Positions 1 through 9,399 of a DNA stretch of 64,000 nt are shown one piece after another. Location of the stretch: assembly GCA_900095165.1 (NCBI GenBank), contig LT606947.1, forward strand, positions 1,608,309-1,672,308, in the 5' to 3' direction. Each line of letters begins with the position of its first letter. Position 1 is the first letter of the stretch. Below the pieces are notes generated by a model that did no database searches, had not been told where the DNA came from, and was given only the letters and a program-made list of their open reading frames with translations. The DNA comes from Polynucleobacter necessarius. GTDB taxonomy: Bacteria > Pseudomonadota > Gammaproteobacteria > Burkholderiales > Burkholderiaceae. Both the position numbers and the translations under genes were made by a program.

Positions 1-861
1 GGCCCAATGCCACAAACTCGTGAGCACATCCTCTTGGCACGCCAAGTTGGTGTTCCATACATCATCGTATTTTTTAACAAGTGCGATATGGTTGATGACG
101 CTGAGTTGTTAGAGCTCGTAGAAATGGAAGTTCGTGAGCTTCTATCGAAGTACGACTTCCCAGGCGATGACACACCAATCATTCAAGGTTCTGCTAAGTT
201 GGCTCTTGAAGGCGACGAAGGTCCATTAGGTAAAGAAGCCATCATGAAGTTGGCTGAAGCATTGGACTCATACATCCCAACCCCAGAGCGTGCTGTTGAC
301 GGTGCGTTCTTGATGCCAGTAGAGGACGTGTTCTCTATCTCCGGTCGCGGTACTGTTGTTACAGGTCGTATCGAGCGCGGTATCGTTAAGGTTGGTGAAG
401 AGGTTGAAATTATCGGTATCAAGCCAACACTCAAGACAACTTGTACTGGTGTTGAAATGTTCCGCAAATTGCTCGACCAAGGTCAAGCAGGCGATAACGT
501 TGGTATCTTGTTACGCGGTACAAAACGTGAAGAAGTTGAGCGCGGCCAAGTATTGGCTAAGCCAGGTTCAATCACCCCACATACTCACTTTACAGCCGAG
601 GTTTACATCTTGGGTAAAGATGAAGGTGGACGTCATACTCCATTCTTTAACAACTATCGTCCACAGTTCTACTTCCGCACTACGGACGTAACTGGTTCAA
701 TCGAGTTGCCAAAAGACAAAGAAATGGTAATGCCTGGTGATAACGTAACTATTACCGTAAAACTCATCGTTCCTATCGCGATGGAAGAAGGTTTACGTTT
801 TGCGATCCGTGAAGGTGGCCGTACTGTTGGCGCCGGCGTGGTTGCAAAGATTTTGGCTTAA
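1..861 (+). CDS. tuf: Elongation factor Tu, 5' truncated by window edge
   Basis: EF-Tu delivers aminoacyl-tRNA to the ribosomal A site as a GTP complex. The reading frame is open from base 1, so the first about 110 residues, including the P-loop, lie outside the window. Visible are the G4 motif NKCD and the GSAK stretch (G5 region) of the GTPase domain, followed by complete beta-barrel domains 2 and 3 and the usual C-terminus ending VAKILA. About 286 residues are present against about 396 in the full protein. It sits just upstream of rpsJ, the usual place for a tuf copy in Burkholderiales. Confidence 0.97.
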   Translation, partial: GPMPQTREHILLARQVGVPYIIVFFNKCDMVDDAELLELVEMEVRELLSKYDFPGDDTPIIQGSAKLALEGDEGPLGKEAIMKLAEALDSYIPTPERAVDGAFLMPVEDVFSISGRGTVVTGRIERGIVKVGEEVEIIGIKPTLKTTCTGVEMFRKLLDQGQAGDNVGILLRGTKREEVERGQVLAKPGSITPHTHFTAEVYILGKDEGGRHTPFFNNYRPQFYFRTTDVTGSIELPKDKEMVMPGDNVTITVKLIVPIAMEEGLRFAIREGGRTVGAGVVAKILA

Positions 862-894
862 TAGCAGTAAGTATTAATTAGTAAAAATATTTAG

Positions 895-931
895 CGGTTT
901 GCTAACCGGTGACATCAGTGCTGCTGATGTC
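895..931 (+). promoter_or_regulatory. Two adjacent hairpins in the tuf-rpsJ spacer
   Basis: CGGTT at 895-899 pairs with AACCG at 904-908. Directly after it GACATCAG at 911-918 pairs perfectly with CTGATGTC at 924-931 around a 5-base loop. No T-run follows, so this is not a classical intrinsic terminator. It could be a structured leader of the S10 operon or an mRNA processing site between tuf and rpsJ. The pairing is seen directly; the role is inferred. Confidence 0.5.
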
Positions 932-986
932 ATCGAGCTCTTTAGAAATATAACGTGGCAGCACCACAACGCTCTTTGGAATTAAT

Positions 987-1298
987 ATGCAAAACCAAAA
1001 AATTCGTATTCGTCTTAAAGCATTTGATTACCGCTTGATCGACCAGTCTGCAGCTGAAATCGTTGATACAGCTAAGCGCACTGGTGCAGTTGTGAAGGGT
1101 CCAGTACCTTTGCCAACACGTATTGAGCGTTTTGACATTTTGCGTTCACCACACGTAAACAAGACTTCATGTGACCAGCTAGAGATTCGTACCCATCTGC
1201 GTTTGATGGATATCGTTGATCCTACAGAGAAAACGGTTGATGCCTTGATGAAATTAGACCTCCCAGCAGGTGTGGACGTCGAAATTAAGTTGCGGTAA
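987..1298 (+). CDS. rpsJ: 30S ribosomal protein S10
   Basis: S10 is a component of the 30S head and, with NusB, part of the antitermination complex. The 103-residue protein has the family's standard length and begins [19 protein letters not shown], with the conserved GPVPLPT loop near residue 40. It opens the S10 operon (rpsJ-rplC-D-W-B-rpsS-rplV-rpsC-rplP-rpmC-rpsQ). An unusually long 197-base spacer separates it from rplC. Confidence 0.98.
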   Translation: MQNQKIRIRLKAFDYRLIDQSAAEIVDTAKRTGAVVKGPVPLPTRIERFDILRSPHVNKTSCDQLEIRTHLRLMDIVDPTEKTVDALMKLDLPAGVDVEIKLR

Positions 1299-1359
1299 TT
1301 TAGTATTTCCAGTATTAGCGCTTGCCAAGACTGGCCTTTCGGGATAGAATCTAAAGCTT

Positions 1360-1377
1360 CGCTCAATTATTTGGGCG
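1360..1377 (+). promoter_or_regulatory. Hairpin in the rpsJ-rplC spacer
   Basis: CGCTCAA at 1360-1366 pairs with TTGGGCG at 1371-1377, with one G-U pair, around a TTAT loop. It lies in the 197-base spacer between rpsJ and rplC, which is long for this operon. It may be part of a regulatory leader or mark a processing site. No protein-binding motif is recognised. Confidence 0.4.
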
Positions 1378-1462
1378 GATCTTAAGGTTTTATCAGCATT
1401 AAAAACGTTGTAAGTTATTGATTTAGAAGTACTTTTACTTGTAAATCACTTAAATTAATTTT

Positions 1463-1482
1463 GCCGACCAATCGAAGTCGGC
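1463..1482 (+). promoter_or_regulatory. Hairpin abutting the rplC ribosome binding site
   Basis: GCCGAC at 1463-1468 pairs perfectly with GTCGGC at 1477-1482 around an 8-base loop. The stem ends one base before the Shine-Dalgarno-like GTGGAG at 1483-1488, which serves the ATG at 1496. A stem at this place could influence rplC translation. The structure is seen; the regulatory role is an inference. Confidence 0.45.
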
Positions 1483-1495
1483 GTGGAGCATGAAT

Positions 1496-2152
1496 ATGAA
1501 CTTAGGCTTAATCGGTCGCAAGATCGGCATGACCCGTCTATTTACGGACGAAGGAGAAGCTATTCCTGTCACCGTAATTGACGTGAGCGACAACAGAATC
1601 GCTCAAATCAAGACTCAGGCAACTGATGGCTATGATGCTATCCAGTTGGCACATGGCACACGTAGAGCTACTCGCGTTACCAAAGCAATGGCTGGTCACT
1701 TCGCTAAAGCAGGCGTGATGGCTGGCAACGGTCTCAACGAATTTCATCTAGATGCAGCAAAAATCGCAGAAATGACACCAGGACAAGTAATTCCTGCTGA
1801 CACTGCATTTGCTGCTGGCCAAAAAGTGGACGTACAAGGTGTAACGATTGGTAAAGGCTATGCCGGTACCATCAAGCGCCATCACTTTGCTTCAGGTCGT
1901 GCGTCACACGGTAACTCACGTTCACATAACGTACCGGGTTCTATCGGTATGGCGCAAGATCCAGGTCGTGTTTTCCCAGGTAAGCGCATGACAGGTCACC
2001 TTGGTGACGAAACACGCACTGTACAAAATTTAGTCATCGCACGCATTGATGCAGAACGCAATCTCATCATGGTTAAAGGCGCTATTCCAGGTGCCCCAGG
2101 CGGTAAAGTTATTGTTACTCCAGCGGTGAAGACACCGTTGAAGAAGAAATAA
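1496..2152 (+). CDS. rplC: 50S ribosomal protein L3
   Basis: L3 is an early-assembly 23S rRNA-binding protein near the peptidyl transferase centre. The protein starts [16 protein letters not shown] and carries the conserved [13 protein letters not shown] loop near residue 140 that reaches towards the catalytic centre. An upstream ATG at 1490 is in frame. The ATG at 1496 was chosen because GTGGAG lies 7 bases before it and because the family usually begins at this methionine. About 218 residues, normal length. rplD follows after 11 bases. Confidence 0.95.
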   Translation: MNLGLIGRKIGMTRLFTDEGEAIPVTVIDVSDNRIAQIKTQATDGYDAIQLAHGTRRATRVTKAMAGHFAKAGVMAGNGLNEFHLDAAKIAEMTPGQVIPADTAFAAGQKVDVQGVTIGKGYAGTIKRHHFASGRASHGNSRSHNVPGSIGMAQDPGRVFPGKRMTGHLGDETRTVQNLVIARIDAERNLIMVKGAIPGAPGGKVIVTPAVKTPLKKK

Positions 2153-2163
2153 GGAGAGCGAAT

Positions 2164-2784
2164 ATGGAACTTAAGCTTCTCCAAGACAACGGAACTTTGG
2201 GCGCAGGCGTTCAAGCCTCACCAGAAGTATTCGAGCGCGAATATAACGAAGCATTGGTACACCAAGTTGTTGTGGCCTACCAAGCAAATGCACGTAGCGG
2301 TAACCGTGCACAAAAAGACCGTGAGCAAGTTAAGCACACAACCAAAAAACCTTGGCGTCAAAAAGGTACCGGTCGTGCACGTGCTGGTATGAACTCTTCC
2401 CCGCTGTGGCGTGGAGGTGGTCGTATATTCCCGAATTCACCTGAAGAAAATTTCAGCCAAAAAGTAAACAAGAAAATGTACCGCGCCGGCATGAGATCGA
2501 TTTTGTCTCAGTTAGCACGCGAAGGTCGCTTGAATGTTGTTGACCAATTTAATCTTGATGCTCCAAAGACCAAAGTTTTAGCTGATAAAGTTAAAGCAAT
2601 GGGATTGGATTCAGTCTTGATCATCGTTGATCAGGTTAGCGAGAATTTGTACTTGGCGTCACGCAACTTGCATAAGGTTGCTGTATGTGAGCCACAGCAC
2701 GCCGATCCATTAGCTTTAGTTCAATACAAAAAAGTATTGGTAAGCAAAGCAGCGATCGCAAAAATTGAGGAGTTGCTGAAATGA
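2164..2784 (+). CDS. rplD: 50S ribosomal protein L4
   Basis: L4 binds 23S rRNA, lines the exit tunnel and in enterobacteria autoregulates the S10 operon. The 206-residue protein has the extended tunnel loop (about residues 45-95) rich in Gly, Arg and Lys, with [14 protein letters not shown], and the globular C-terminal half. GGAGAG precedes the ATG. Its last 4 bases overlap rplW, so the two are probably translationally coupled. Confidence 0.98.
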   Translation: MELKLLQDNGTLGAGVQASPEVFEREYNEALVHQVVVAYQANARSGNRAQKDREQVKHTTKKPWRQKGTGRARAGMNSSPLWRGGGRIFPNSPEENFSQKVNKKMYRAGMRSILSQLAREGRLNVVDQFNLDAPKTKVLADKVKAMGLDSVLIIVDQVSENLYLASRNLHKVAVCEPQHADPLALVQYKKVLVSKAAIAKIEELLK

Positions 2785-3095
2785 GCCAAGTCCGTAAAAA
2801 CGATCACAGCTTGATGAAGGTTCTGCTTGGACCGGTGATCTCTGAAAAAGCCACTATGGTTGCAGAGAAAAACGAACAAGTGGTATTCCAAGTTACACGC
2901 GACGCGAATAAGAGCGATGTGAAACAAGCGGTTGAATTGCTCTTCAAAGTGCAAGTTGACTCTGTTCAAATCGTGAATCAAAAAGGTAAGCCAAAGCGCT
3001 ATGGCCGTTTTGAAGGTCGTCGTGACCACACTAAGAAGGCCTACGTTAGCTTGAAGCCAGGTCAAGAAATTAACTTTGAAGCGGAGGCGAATTAA
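2781..3095 (+). CDS. rplW: 50S ribosomal protein L23
   Basis: L23 surrounds the polypeptide exit and is a docking site for SRP and trigger factor. The 104-residue protein contains the family hallmarks VISEKAT near residue 20 and the basic loop [13 protein letters not shown] near residue 67. The ATG overlaps the rplD stop (ATGA). rplB starts 2 bases after its stop codon. Confidence 0.98.
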   Translation: MSQVRKNDHSLMKVLLGPVISEKATMVAEKNEQVVFQVTRDANKSDVKQAVELLFKVQVDSVQIVNQKGKPKRYGRFEGRRDHTKKAYVSLKPGQEINFEAEAN

Positions 3096-3097
3096 TC

Positions 3098-3928
3098 ATG
3101 CCTTTGATGAAGACAAAACCGACCTCACCAGGTCGTCGCTCAATGGTCAAGGTGGTAAATCCTGACCTGCATAAAGGTAAACCTTTTGCAGCGTTGGTAG
3201 AGCCACAGTTCCAAAAAGCAGGTCGTAACAATAATGGTCACATCACTACCCGTCATAAAGGTGGTGGTCATAAGCATCACTATCGTGTTGTTGATTTCAA
3301 ACGCAATGACAAAGATGGCATTCCAGCAAAAGTTGAACGCTTGGAATACGATCCAAACCGCAGTGCAAATATTGCGTTGATCGTGTTTGCTGATGGTGAG
3401 CGTCGCTATATTCTTGCTGCAAAAGGCATGACTGTTGGTCAGGCATTGATGAGTGGCTCTGAAGCCCCAATCAAGTCCGGTAACAACTTGCCAATTCGTA
3501 ATATTCCAGTTGGTAGCACGATTCACTGCGTAGAAATGTTGCCAGGAAAAGGCGCTCAAATCGCACGTTCTGCTGGTGGTTCGGCAGTGTTATTGGCTCG
3601 TGAAGGCGTATACGCTCAGGTGCGCTTGCGCTCCGGTGAAGTACGTCGTATTTTGATCGATTGCCGTGCCACTATTGGTGAAGTTGGTAATGAAGAGCAT
3701 AGCTTGCGCGTTATCGGTAAAGCTGGTGCAAATCGCTGGCGTGGTATTCGCCCAACCGTTCGCGGTGTGGCAATGAACCCAGTAGATCACCCACACGGTG
3801 GTGGTGAAGGTAGAACTGGCGAAGGCCGAGTACCTGTCTCCCCATGGGGCACACCAACCAAAGGTTATCGTACACGTCGCAATAAGCGTACAACTTCGAT
3901 GATCGTTCAACGTCGTCAAAAGCGTTAA
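3098..3928 (+). CDS. rplB: 50S ribosomal protein L2
   Basis: L2 is required for subunit joining and peptidyl transfer. The 276-residue protein has the standard length, starts with [13 protein letters not shown] near the N-terminus and has the conserved C-terminal [13 protein letters not shown] motif around residues 225-237 with its invariant histidine. Long open frames on the opposite strand here are shadows of its codon pattern. Confidence 0.98.
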   Translation: MPLMKTKPTSPGRRSMVKVVNPDLHKGKPFAALVEPQFQKAGRNNNGHITTRHKGGGHKHHYRVVDFKRNDKDGIPAKVERLEYDPNRSANIALIVFADGERRYILAAKGMTVGQALMSGSEAPIKSGNNLPIRNIPVGSTIHCVEMLPGKGAQIARSAGGSAVLLAREGVYAQVRLRSGEVRRILIDCRATIGEVGNEEHSLRVIGKAGANRWRGIRPTVRGVAMNPVDHPHGGGEGRTGEGRVPVSPWGTPTKGYRTRRNKRTTSMIVQRRQKR

Positions 3929-3947
3929 GCGATAAGGATAAATAGAT

Positions 3948-4226
3948 ATGACACGTTCAGCTAAAAAAGGCCCATTTTGCGACGCCAGCTTAGTAAAAAA
4001 AGTTGAAGTTGCACAAGCCAACAAAGACAAAAAGCCGATCAAAACTTGGTCACGCCGTTCAACAATCCTTCCAGGCTTCATTGGTCTGACGATTGCTGTA
4101 CATAACGGTCGTCAACACGTTCCGGTATATGTATCAGAAAACATGGTGGGTCATAAGTTAGGCGAATTTGCCTTGACTCGTACTTTTAAAGGTCACGCTG
4201 CTGACAAGAAAGTAACGAAGAAGTAA
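3948..4226 (+). CDS. rpsS: 30S ribosomal protein S19
   Basis: S19 lies in the 30S head and contacts 16S rRNA with S13. The 92-residue protein matches family length and shows [10 protein letters not shown] at the start, [10 protein letters not shown] near residue 33 and the conserved [13 protein letters not shown] segment near residue 70. An AAGGA element lies a few bases before the ATG. Confidence 0.98.
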   Translation: MTRSAKKGPFCDASLVKKVEVAQANKDKKPIKTWSRRSTILPGFIGLTIAVHNGRQHVPVYVSENMVGHKLGEFALTRTFKGHAADKKVTKK

Positions 4227-4236
4227 GGGGATGATG

Positions 4237-4566
4237 ATGGAAGTTAAAGCTATTCACAAGGGCGCCCGCATTTCTGCGCAAAAGACACGTTTGGTCGCTG
4301 ATCAAATCCGTGGTTTGCCAATTGCTCGCGCTATGAACATTTTGAATTTCAGCCCCAAGAAAGCTGCTTTCATTGTGAAAAAAGTTGTTGAGTCCGCAAT
4401 GGCCAACGCTGAACACAATAAGGGTGCTGATATTGATGAGCTCAAGGTATCAACAATTATTGTTGATAAGGGTGCTTCCTTGAAGCGCTTCACAGCACGC
4501 GCTAAGGGTCGCGGTAATCAAATCGAAAAACAAACATGTCACATCACCGTGACCTTGAGTAACTAA
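4237..4566 (+). CDS. rplV: 50S ribosomal protein L22
   Basis: L22 binds 23S rRNA and forms the tunnel constriction together with L4. Three consecutive ATG codons occur at 4231, 4234 and 4237. AAGGGG at 4225-4230 is best spaced for the last, giving MEVKAIHKG as the N-terminus. Conserved [17 protein letters not shown] follows, and the tunnel beta-hairpin is at about residues 78-95. 109 residues, normal length. Confidence 0.94.
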   Translation: MEVKAIHKGARISAQKTRLVADQIRGLPIARAMNILNFSPKKAAFIVKKVVESAMANAEHNKGADIDELKVSTIIVDKGASLKRFTARAKGRGNQIEKQTCHITVTLSN

Positions 4567-4574
4567 GGGAAGAT

Positions 4575-5396
4575 ATGGGACAAAAAATAAACCCAACCGG
4601 ATTCCGACTCTCGATAACGAAGAACTGGACATCAAAGTGGTATGCAAACAATACTGATTTTGCGAAGATGCTTAAAGAGGACGTAAATGTCCGCATCTAT
4701 CTCAAGAAGAAGTTAAAGAATGCATCAGTAAGTAAAGTTATTATCGAGCGTCCTGCAAAGAACGCGCGTATCACTATTTACAGCTCACGCCCAGGTGTTG
4801 TGATCGGTAAAAAAGGTGAAGATATTGAAGTTCTCCGTCGTGAACTCCAGAAGCGTATGGGCGTTCCAGTTCATGTGAACATCGAAGAAATTCGTAAGCC
4901 TGAAGTTGATGCTCAATTGATCGCTGACTCTATTACTCAACAGTTAGAGAAGCGCATCATGTTCCGTCGTGCAATGAAGCGTGCAATGCAAAATGCAATG
5001 CGCCTTGGTGCGCAAGGAATCAAGATCATGTCTTCTGGTCGTTTGAATGGTGCTGAAATTGCACGTCGCGAATGGTACCGTGAAGGTCGTGTTCCACTTC
5101 ATACATTGAAGGCTGATATTGATTACGCAACTTCAGAAGCGGAAACAACTTACGGCATCATCGGTGTAAAAGTTTGGGTATACAAAGGCGATACATTAGG
5201 TCGCAGTGCTGATGCTGTAGCAGTAACAGCGGAGCCAGCGGCTGAAGAGAAAAAGCCACGTCGCGCACCAGCAAAAACAACCGCACGCAAACCAGCAGCT
5301 GACAGCAAGCCTTTAGTTGCTGCTAAGCCAGTAGTAAAGCGTGCACCGAAAGTCGCTGAAGCCCCAAGTGCTGAAGCGCAGAAGTCAGGAGAGTAA
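4575..5396 (+). CDS. rpsC: 30S ribosomal protein S3 with extended C-terminal tail
   Basis: S3 forms part of the mRNA entry channel. Visible are the N-terminal [12 protein letters not shown], the KH domain with [10 protein letters not shown] near residue 77, and the S3 C-terminal domain with [19 protein letters not shown] near residue 155. The protein is 273 residues against 233 in E. coli. The extra about 55 residues form a low-complexity tail rich in Ala, Lys and Pro. Related S3 proteins from Burkholderiales often carry such tails. Confidence 0.97.
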   Translation: MGQKINPTGFRLSITKNWTSKWYANNTDFAKMLKEDVNVRIYLKKKLKNASVSKVIIERPAKNARITIYSSRPGVVIGKKGEDIEVLRRELQKRMGVPVHVNIEEIRKPEVDAQLIADSITQQLEKRIMFRRAMKRAMQNAMRLGAQGIKIMSSGRLNGAEIARREWYREGRVPLHTLKADIDYATSEAETTYGIIGVKVWVYKGDTLGRSADAVAVTAEPAAEEKKPRRAPAKTTARKPAADSKPLVAAKPVVKRAPKVAEAPSAEAQKSGE

Positions 5397-5398
5397 GC

Positions 5399-5812
5399 AT
5401 GCTACAACCAAAGCGTCGTAAGTATCGCAAGGAACAAAAGGGACGTAACACTGGCGTGGCAACACGCGGTAGTTCAGTAGCCTTTGGTGACTTTGGATTG
5501 AAAGCTATTGGCCGTGGTCGTTTGACTGCACGTCAGATTGAATCTGCACGTCGCGCAATGACTCGTCACATTAAGCGTGGTGGTCGTATCTGGATCCGTA
5601 TTTTCTCAGACAAGCCAATTTCACAAAAGCCAGCTGAAGTACGTATGGGTAACGGTAAAGGTAACCCAGAGTACTACGTAGCAGAAATTCAACCAGGCAA
5701 GATTTTGTACGAGATGGATGGTGTGGATGAAGGTTTGGCGCGCGAAGCTTTCAAGCTTGCTGCTGCTAAATTGCCATTGCAAACCACTTTCGTGATTCGC
5801 CACTTAGGTTGA
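5399..5812 (+). CDS. rplP: 50S ribosomal protein L16
   Basis: L16 helps position tRNA in the A and P sites. The 137-residue protein starts [17 protein letters not shown] and contains [17 protein letters not shown] near residue 60 and [14 protein letters not shown] near residue 82, both family signatures. It begins 2 bases after rpsC, with AGGAG inside the end of rpsC. Confidence 0.98.
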   Translation: MLQPKRRKYRKEQKGRNTGVATRGSSVAFGDFGLKAIGRGRLTARQIESARRAMTRHIKRGGRIWIRIFSDKPISQKPAEVRMGNGKGNPEYYVAEIQPGKILYEMDGVDEGLAREAFKLAAAKLPLQTTFVIRHLG

Positions 5813-5826
5813 TCGGGATAGAGATT

Positions 5827-6021
5827 ATGAAAAAGACAGAATTAGCATCCAAAGATCTGGTTGCCTTGAACGCAGAATTAACAGAGCTTTTGAAGACTAG
5901 CTTCAAACTCCGTATGCAAAAGGGTACTCAGCAACTCACAAATACCAGCCAATTGGGTAAAACTAAGCGTGAAATTGCTCGCGTAAAGACTTTTATTGCT
6001 CAAAAAACTGCACAGAAATAA
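5827..6021 (+). CDS. rpmC: 50S ribosomal protein L29
   Basis: L29 is a small two-helix protein near the exit tunnel that supports trigger factor binding. The start at 5827 ([11 protein letters not shown]) is preferred over an in-frame ATG at 5809 that would overlap rplP and add six unconserved residues. 64 residues, with the conserved [18 protein letters not shown] helix near residues 20-37. Confidence 0.95.
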   Translation: MKKTELASKDLVALNAELTELLKTSFKLRMQKGTQQLTNTSQLGKTKREIARVKTFIAQKTAQK

Positions 6022-6033
6022 GGAAAAAGGGAT

Positions 6034-6303
6034 ATGACAGAATTATCTAAACCCTTGCGCCGCACCCTGGTGGGTCGTGTCGTTAGCGACAAAATGCAAA
6101 AAACTGTGACTGTGCTAGTTGAGCGCCAAGTAAAACATGCGCTTTATGGCAAATATGTTGGACAGTCCAAAAAATACCATGCTCATGACGAAGCTGGTCA
6201 ATACAAGATGGGTGATACCGTTGAAATTGCTGAATCTAAGCCAATTTCACGTACTAAATCTTGGGTTGTGACCCGTTTAGTTCAGGAATCAAAAGGTATT
6301 TAA
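6034..6303 (+). CDS. rpsQ: 30S ribosomal protein S17
   Basis: S17 is a primary 16S rRNA-binding OB-fold protein. The 89-residue product has [17 protein letters not shown] at residues 9-25 and the later conserved [18 protein letters not shown] segment. It is the last gene of the S10 operon. A 186-base structured spacer follows before rplN. Confidence 0.97.
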   Translation: MTELSKPLRRTLVGRVVSDKMQKTVTVLVERQVKHALYGKYVGQSKKYHAHDEAGQYKMGDTVEIAESKPISRTKSWVVTRLVQESKGI

Positions 6304-6369
6304 AGAAATATTAGGGATTTCGGCAAAATAGTTTGCCAAAATCCTTGTTTTTCGTAGTAGAATAGAAGA

Positions 6370-6404
6370 CTTCCATAGTTTTATATATGGAAGCAGTGTT
6401 TTTT
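6370..6404 (+). terminator. Hairpin plus T-run between rpsQ and rplN, possible weak terminator or attenuator
   Basis: CTTCCATA at 6370-6377 pairs perfectly with TATGGAAG at 6386-6393. Five bases later six T residues run from 6399 to 6404. This could end or attenuate S10-operon transcription before the spc operon. The offset T-run makes it weaker than a standard terminator. A TAGAAT element at 6358-6363 just upstream could be the -10 of a spc promoter, but no good -35 is visible. Confidence 0.45.
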
Positions 6405-6410
6405 CATTAA

Positions 6411-6447
6411 TTCCGGGTTTTAACTTTCGTTAAAGCCCTAAACGGAA
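6411..6447 (+). promoter_or_regulatory. Nested stem-loop in the rplN leader
   Basis: GGGTTTTAAC at 6415-6424 pairs along ten positions, with one G-U, with GTTAAAGCCC at 6429-6438 around a TTTC tetraloop. Outer TTCC at 6411-6414 can pair with GGAA at 6444-6447 across a bulge. It lies about 45 bases before the rplN start and looks like a structured 5' leader of the spc operon. Its function is not established from the sequence. Confidence 0.45.
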
Positions 6448-6489
6448 CCAAGACTGTTTGCCTTTGGCTAACAAGTTGGGGATTAGAAA

Positions 6490-6858
6490 ATGATTCAGAC
6501 CGAAAGTAGATTGCAGGTCGCCGATAACACAGGCGCCAGTGAAGTTTTGTGCATCAAGGTATTGGGCGGCTCTAAGCGTCGTTACGCCAGTATCGGTGAT
6601 GTCATCAAAGTGACTGTAAAGTCCGCTGCTCCACGTGGCCGTGTAAAAAAAGGTGATATTTATAACGCCGTAGTAGTGAGAGCTGCTAAGGGTGTACGCC
6701 GTCCAGACGGCTCATTGATTAAATTCGATGGAAACGCTGCGGTATTGCTCAACGCTAAGTTAGAGCCAATCGGCACACGTATCTTTGGACCAGTTACGCG
6801 CGAATTGCGTACTGAGAAGTTCATGAAGATCGTTTCTCTCGCCCCCGAAGTTATTTAA
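6490..6858 (+). CDS. rplN: 50S ribosomal protein L14
   Basis: L14 sits at the subunit interface and binds the silencing factor RsfS in many bacteria. The 122-residue protein starts [16 protein letters not shown] and contains the family pattern [20 protein letters not shown] near residues 37-56. It opens the spc operon (rplN-X-E-rpsN-H-rplF-R-rpsE-rpmD-rplO-secY). Confidence 0.98.
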   Translation: MIQTESRLQVADNTGASEVLCIKVLGGSKRRYASIGDVIKVTVKSAAPRGRVKKGDIYNAVVVRAAKGVRRPDGSLIKFDGNAAVLLNAKLEPIGTRIFGPVTRELRTEKFMKIVSLAPEVI

Positions 6859-6867
6859 GAGGCTGAT

Positions 6868-7176
6868 ATGAAAAAGATTCGTAAAGGTGATTCAGTAGTT
6901 CTGTTGACTGGCCGCGATAAAGGCAAGCAAGGAACAGTTACGGCCGTTCTCGAGAACAAATTAGTAATCGAAGGCGTAAATATTTACAAAAAGAGCGTTA
7001 AGCCAAATCCAGCAGCCGGTATCACTGGCGGAATGATTGACAAGACGATGCCTGTTCACATTTCTAATGTGGCTGTGGTTGACGGTAACGGCAAACCATC
7101 ACGTGTTGGTATCAAACTCGTGGACGGTAAAAAGCAACGTTTCCTCAAAACCACTGGCGCAACTTTAAGCGCATAA
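6868..7176 (+). CDS. rplX: 50S ribosomal protein L24
   Basis: L24 is an assembly-initiator protein at the tunnel exit. The 102-residue protein has the KOW motif near the N-terminus ([17 protein letters not shown], about residues 6-22) and [12 protein letters not shown] near residue 47. It starts 9 bases after rplN. Confidence 0.98.
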   Translation: MKKIRKGDSVVLLTGRDKGKQGTVTAVLENKLVIEGVNIYKKSVKPNPAAGITGGMIDKTMPVHISNVAVVDGNGKPSRVGIKLVDGKKQRFLKTTGATLSA

Positions 7177-7192
7177 GGGGCACGGAGAAATT

Positions 7193-7735
7193 ATGAGCAC
7201 ACGTTTTCAAGAACACTATCAAGCTAAAGTTGTTGCTGATTTGATCGCCAAGTTTGGTTACAAGTCAGTAATGGAAGTTCCACGTATCACTAAGATAACC
7301 CTGAACATGGGCTTGGGTGATGCAGTGAATGACAAGAAAATTATCGAAAATGCAGTTGGTGATTTGACTAAAGTAGCAGGTCAAAAGCCAGTTGTAACAA
7401 AAGCGAAAAAAGCGATTGCTGGTTTCAAAATTCGTCAAGGTTATTCAATTGGTGCCATGGTGACATTGCGTGGTGCACGCATGTACGAATTTTTAGATCG
7501 TTTCGTGACTGTTGCTTTGCCACGCGTACGTGACTTCCGCGGAATTTCCGGTAAGGCATTTGATGGCCGTGGTAACTACAACATCGGCGTTAAAGAGCAA
7601 ATCATTTTCCCTGAAATCGAATACGACAAAATTGATGCCCTCCGTGGTCTCAATATCAGTATTACAACGACCGCTAAGACTGACGAAGAAGCAAAAGCTT
7701 TGTTAGCAGCGTTCAAATTCCCATTCCGCAATTAA
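7193..7735 (+). CDS. rplE: 50S ribosomal protein L5
   Basis: L5 binds 5S rRNA and contacts P-site tRNA. The 180-residue product shows [11 protein letters not shown] near residue 35, [19 protein letters not shown] near residues 63-81 and [17 protein letters not shown] near residue 115, all typical. GGAG lies upstream of the ATG. Confidence 0.98.
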   Translation: MSTRFQEHYQAKVVADLIAKFGYKSVMEVPRITKITLNMGLGDAVNDKKIIENAVGDLTKVAGQKPVVTKAKKAIAGFKIRQGYSIGAMVTLRGARMYEFLDRFVTVALPRVRDFRGISGKAFDGRGNYNIGVKEQIIFPEIEYDKIDALRGLNISITTTAKTDEEAKALLAAFKFPFRN

Positions 7736-7744
7736 GAGGCTAAC

Positions 7745-8050
7745 GTGGCAAAACTATCCCTAATTGAGCGCGAGAATAAGCGCGCTAAAACTGTAGAGAA
7801 GTACGCTGTAAAGCGTGCTGAACTCAAGGCAATCATTGCTGATCAATCACGCAGCGATGAAGAGCGCTATGAAGCTCGCTTGAAGCTACAGGCACTTCCA
7901 CGTAACGCAAGCCCGATTCGTCAAAGAAATCGTTGTTCATTAACCGGTCGTCCACGCGGTGTATTCAGCAAGTTTGGTTTAGCGCGTAGCAAGATTCGTG
8001 AAATCGCCTTCCGTGGCGAAATCCCCGGTTTAACCAAGGCCAGCTGGTAA
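7745..8050 (+). CDS. rpsN: 30S ribosomal protein S14 (zinc-free type)
   Basis: S14 is a late-assembling 30S head protein. It starts with GTG, and GAGG lies 7 bases upstream. At 101 residues it is the long C-minus form: the CxxC zinc ribbon of the short form is absent, with only one Cys ([12 protein letters not shown] near residue 62). The C-terminus [11 protein letters not shown] is characteristic. Confidence 0.97.
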   Translation: MAKLSLIERENKRAKTVEKYAVKRAELKAIIADQSRSDEERYEARLKLQALPRNASPIRQRNRCSLTGRPRGVFSKFGLARSKIREIAFRGEIPGLTKASW

Positions 8051-8074
8051 GCGGCGAAAGAATTAGGAGAACTC

Positions 8075-8470
8075 ATGAGTATCAGCGATCCAATCGCCGA
8101 CATGTTGACAAGGATCCGCAATGCGCAAGCAGTGCAGAAACCCGTAGTCTTGATGCCGTCGTCAAAAGTTAAAGTAGCTATTGCAAAAGTCTTGCAGGAT
8201 GAAGGCTATATCGATAGTTTTGAAATCAAAGGTGAAGCAGCTAAGCCAGTGCTACACATTGAACTCAAATACTATGCAGGCCGCCCTGTTATTGAGCGTA
8301 TTGACCGTGTTTCTACACCAAGCCTACGTATCTATAAAGGTCGCCACGACATTCCTGAAGTGATGAATGGCTTGGGCATTGCAATTATTTCAACCCCACA
8401 AGGCGTAATGACAGGCCGCAAAGCTCGTGCAAACGGCGTTGGTGGCGAAATTATTTGCTACGTCGCGTAA
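8075..8470 (+). CDS. rpsH: 30S ribosomal protein S8
   Basis: S8 is a primary 16S rRNA binder and the translational repressor of the spc operon in E. coli. The 131-residue protein begins [18 protein letters not shown] and ends with the family segment around [17 protein letters not shown] and GGEIICYVA. An AGGAG motif precedes the ATG. Confidence 0.98.
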   Translation: MSISDPIADMLTRIRNAQAVQKPVVLMPSSKVKVAIAKVLQDEGYIDSFEIKGEAAKPVLHIELKYYAGRPVIERIDRVSTPSLRIYKGRHDIPEVMNGLGIAIISTPQGVMTGRKARANGVGGEIICYVA

Positions 8471-8480
8471 GGAGAGAAAT

Positions 8481-9014
8481 ATGTCCCGCGTTGGTAAATC
8501 ACCTATTCCAGTCCCTAAGGGCGCCGAAATCAGCATCAACGGTGTAAACATTACTGTAAAAGGCCCATTGGGAGCTTTGACACATAACTTGCATCCTTCT
8601 GTTGGTTTGAAACAAGAAGATGGCGTATTGACAGTTGTTTTAAATAACGACACACCAGAAGCTGGTGCACAGTCCGGTACAGCTCGTGCTTTAGTAAACA
8701 ACATGGTTGTTGGCGTAACTACTGGCTTTGAGCGCAAGCTCAGCTTGGTGGGCGTTGGTTACCGTGCTGCTGCTCAAGGCGAAACATTGAAGCTGCAGTT
8801 AGGTTTCTCACACGACATTATTTACAACCTGCCAAAGGGTGTAAAAGCTGAGACCCCAACTCAAACTGAAATCATTATTAAAGGTTCCAACAAGCAGCAA
8901 ATTGGCCAGGTTGCCGCTGAAGTTCGCGCATACCGTTCACCAGAGCCATACAAAGGCAAGGGCGTTCGCTACGTGGATGAGGTTGTACACCTGAAAGAAA
9001 CTAAGAAGAAGTAA
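8481..9014 (+). CDS. rplF: 50S ribosomal protein L6
   Basis: L6 lies near the factor-binding site. The start at 8481 ([14 protein letters not shown]) is chosen because GGAGAG lies 5 bases upstream. A longer in-frame start at 8427 would overlap rpsH. 177 residues, with two tandem L6 domains and the C-terminal [13 protein letters not shown] signature near residue 155. Confidence 0.97.
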   Translation: MSRVGKSPIPVPKGAEISINGVNITVKGPLGALTHNLHPSVGLKQEDGVLTVVLNNDTPEAGAQSGTARALVNNMVVGVTTGFERKLSLVGVGYRAAAQGETLKLQLGFSHDIIYNLPKGVKAETPTQTEIIIKGSNKQQIGQVAAEVRAYRSPEPYKGKGVRYVDEVVHLKETKKK

Positions 9015-9027
9015 GCGAGATTAAAAA

Positions 9028-9381
9028 ATGAATAAAGACGAATCCAGACAAAGACGCGCTAGGCAGACTCGTATTCGCATTGCCGAAGCATTGGCAAATC
9101 GCTTAACAGTTATCCGTAGCAACTCACATATTTCTGCACAGGTATACAGCCCATGTGGAACCATGGTTGTGGCAGCTGCTTCAACAATGGAAAAAGATTT
9201 GCGCCAAGCGATCAAAAACGGCGGCAACGCTGATGCGGCTAAACAAATCGGCAAATTAGTTGCTGAGCGTGCTGTGAAAGCAGGTGTTGTTGATGTTGCT
9301 TTTGATCGTTCCGGTCATCGTTACCACGGCCGTATTAAGGCCTTAGCTGAAGCTGCGCGTGAAGCCGGCCTGAAGTTCTAA
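9028..9381 (+). CDS. rplR: 50S ribosomal protein L18
   Basis: L18 brings 5S rRNA into the large subunit. The 117-residue protein has a basic Arg-rich N-terminus ([12 protein letters not shown]) and the conserved C-terminal [20 protein letters not shown]. Its place between rplF and rpsE is standard. Confidence 0.98.
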   Translation: MNKDESRQRRARQTRIRIAEALANRLTVIRSNSHISAQVYSPCGTMVVAAASTMEKDLRQAIKNGGNADAAKQIGKLVAERAVKAGVVDVAFDRSGHRYHGRIKALAEAAREAGLKF

Positions 9382-9399
9382 TAGGGTTTAGGAAAAAAC

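Noticed and set aside
3140..4081. Minus-strand frames of 139 and 163 codons opposite rplB
   Set aside because: They lie entirely opposite a strongly conserved ribosomal gene, are rich in residues expected from antisense codon bias and have no ribosome site or family features.
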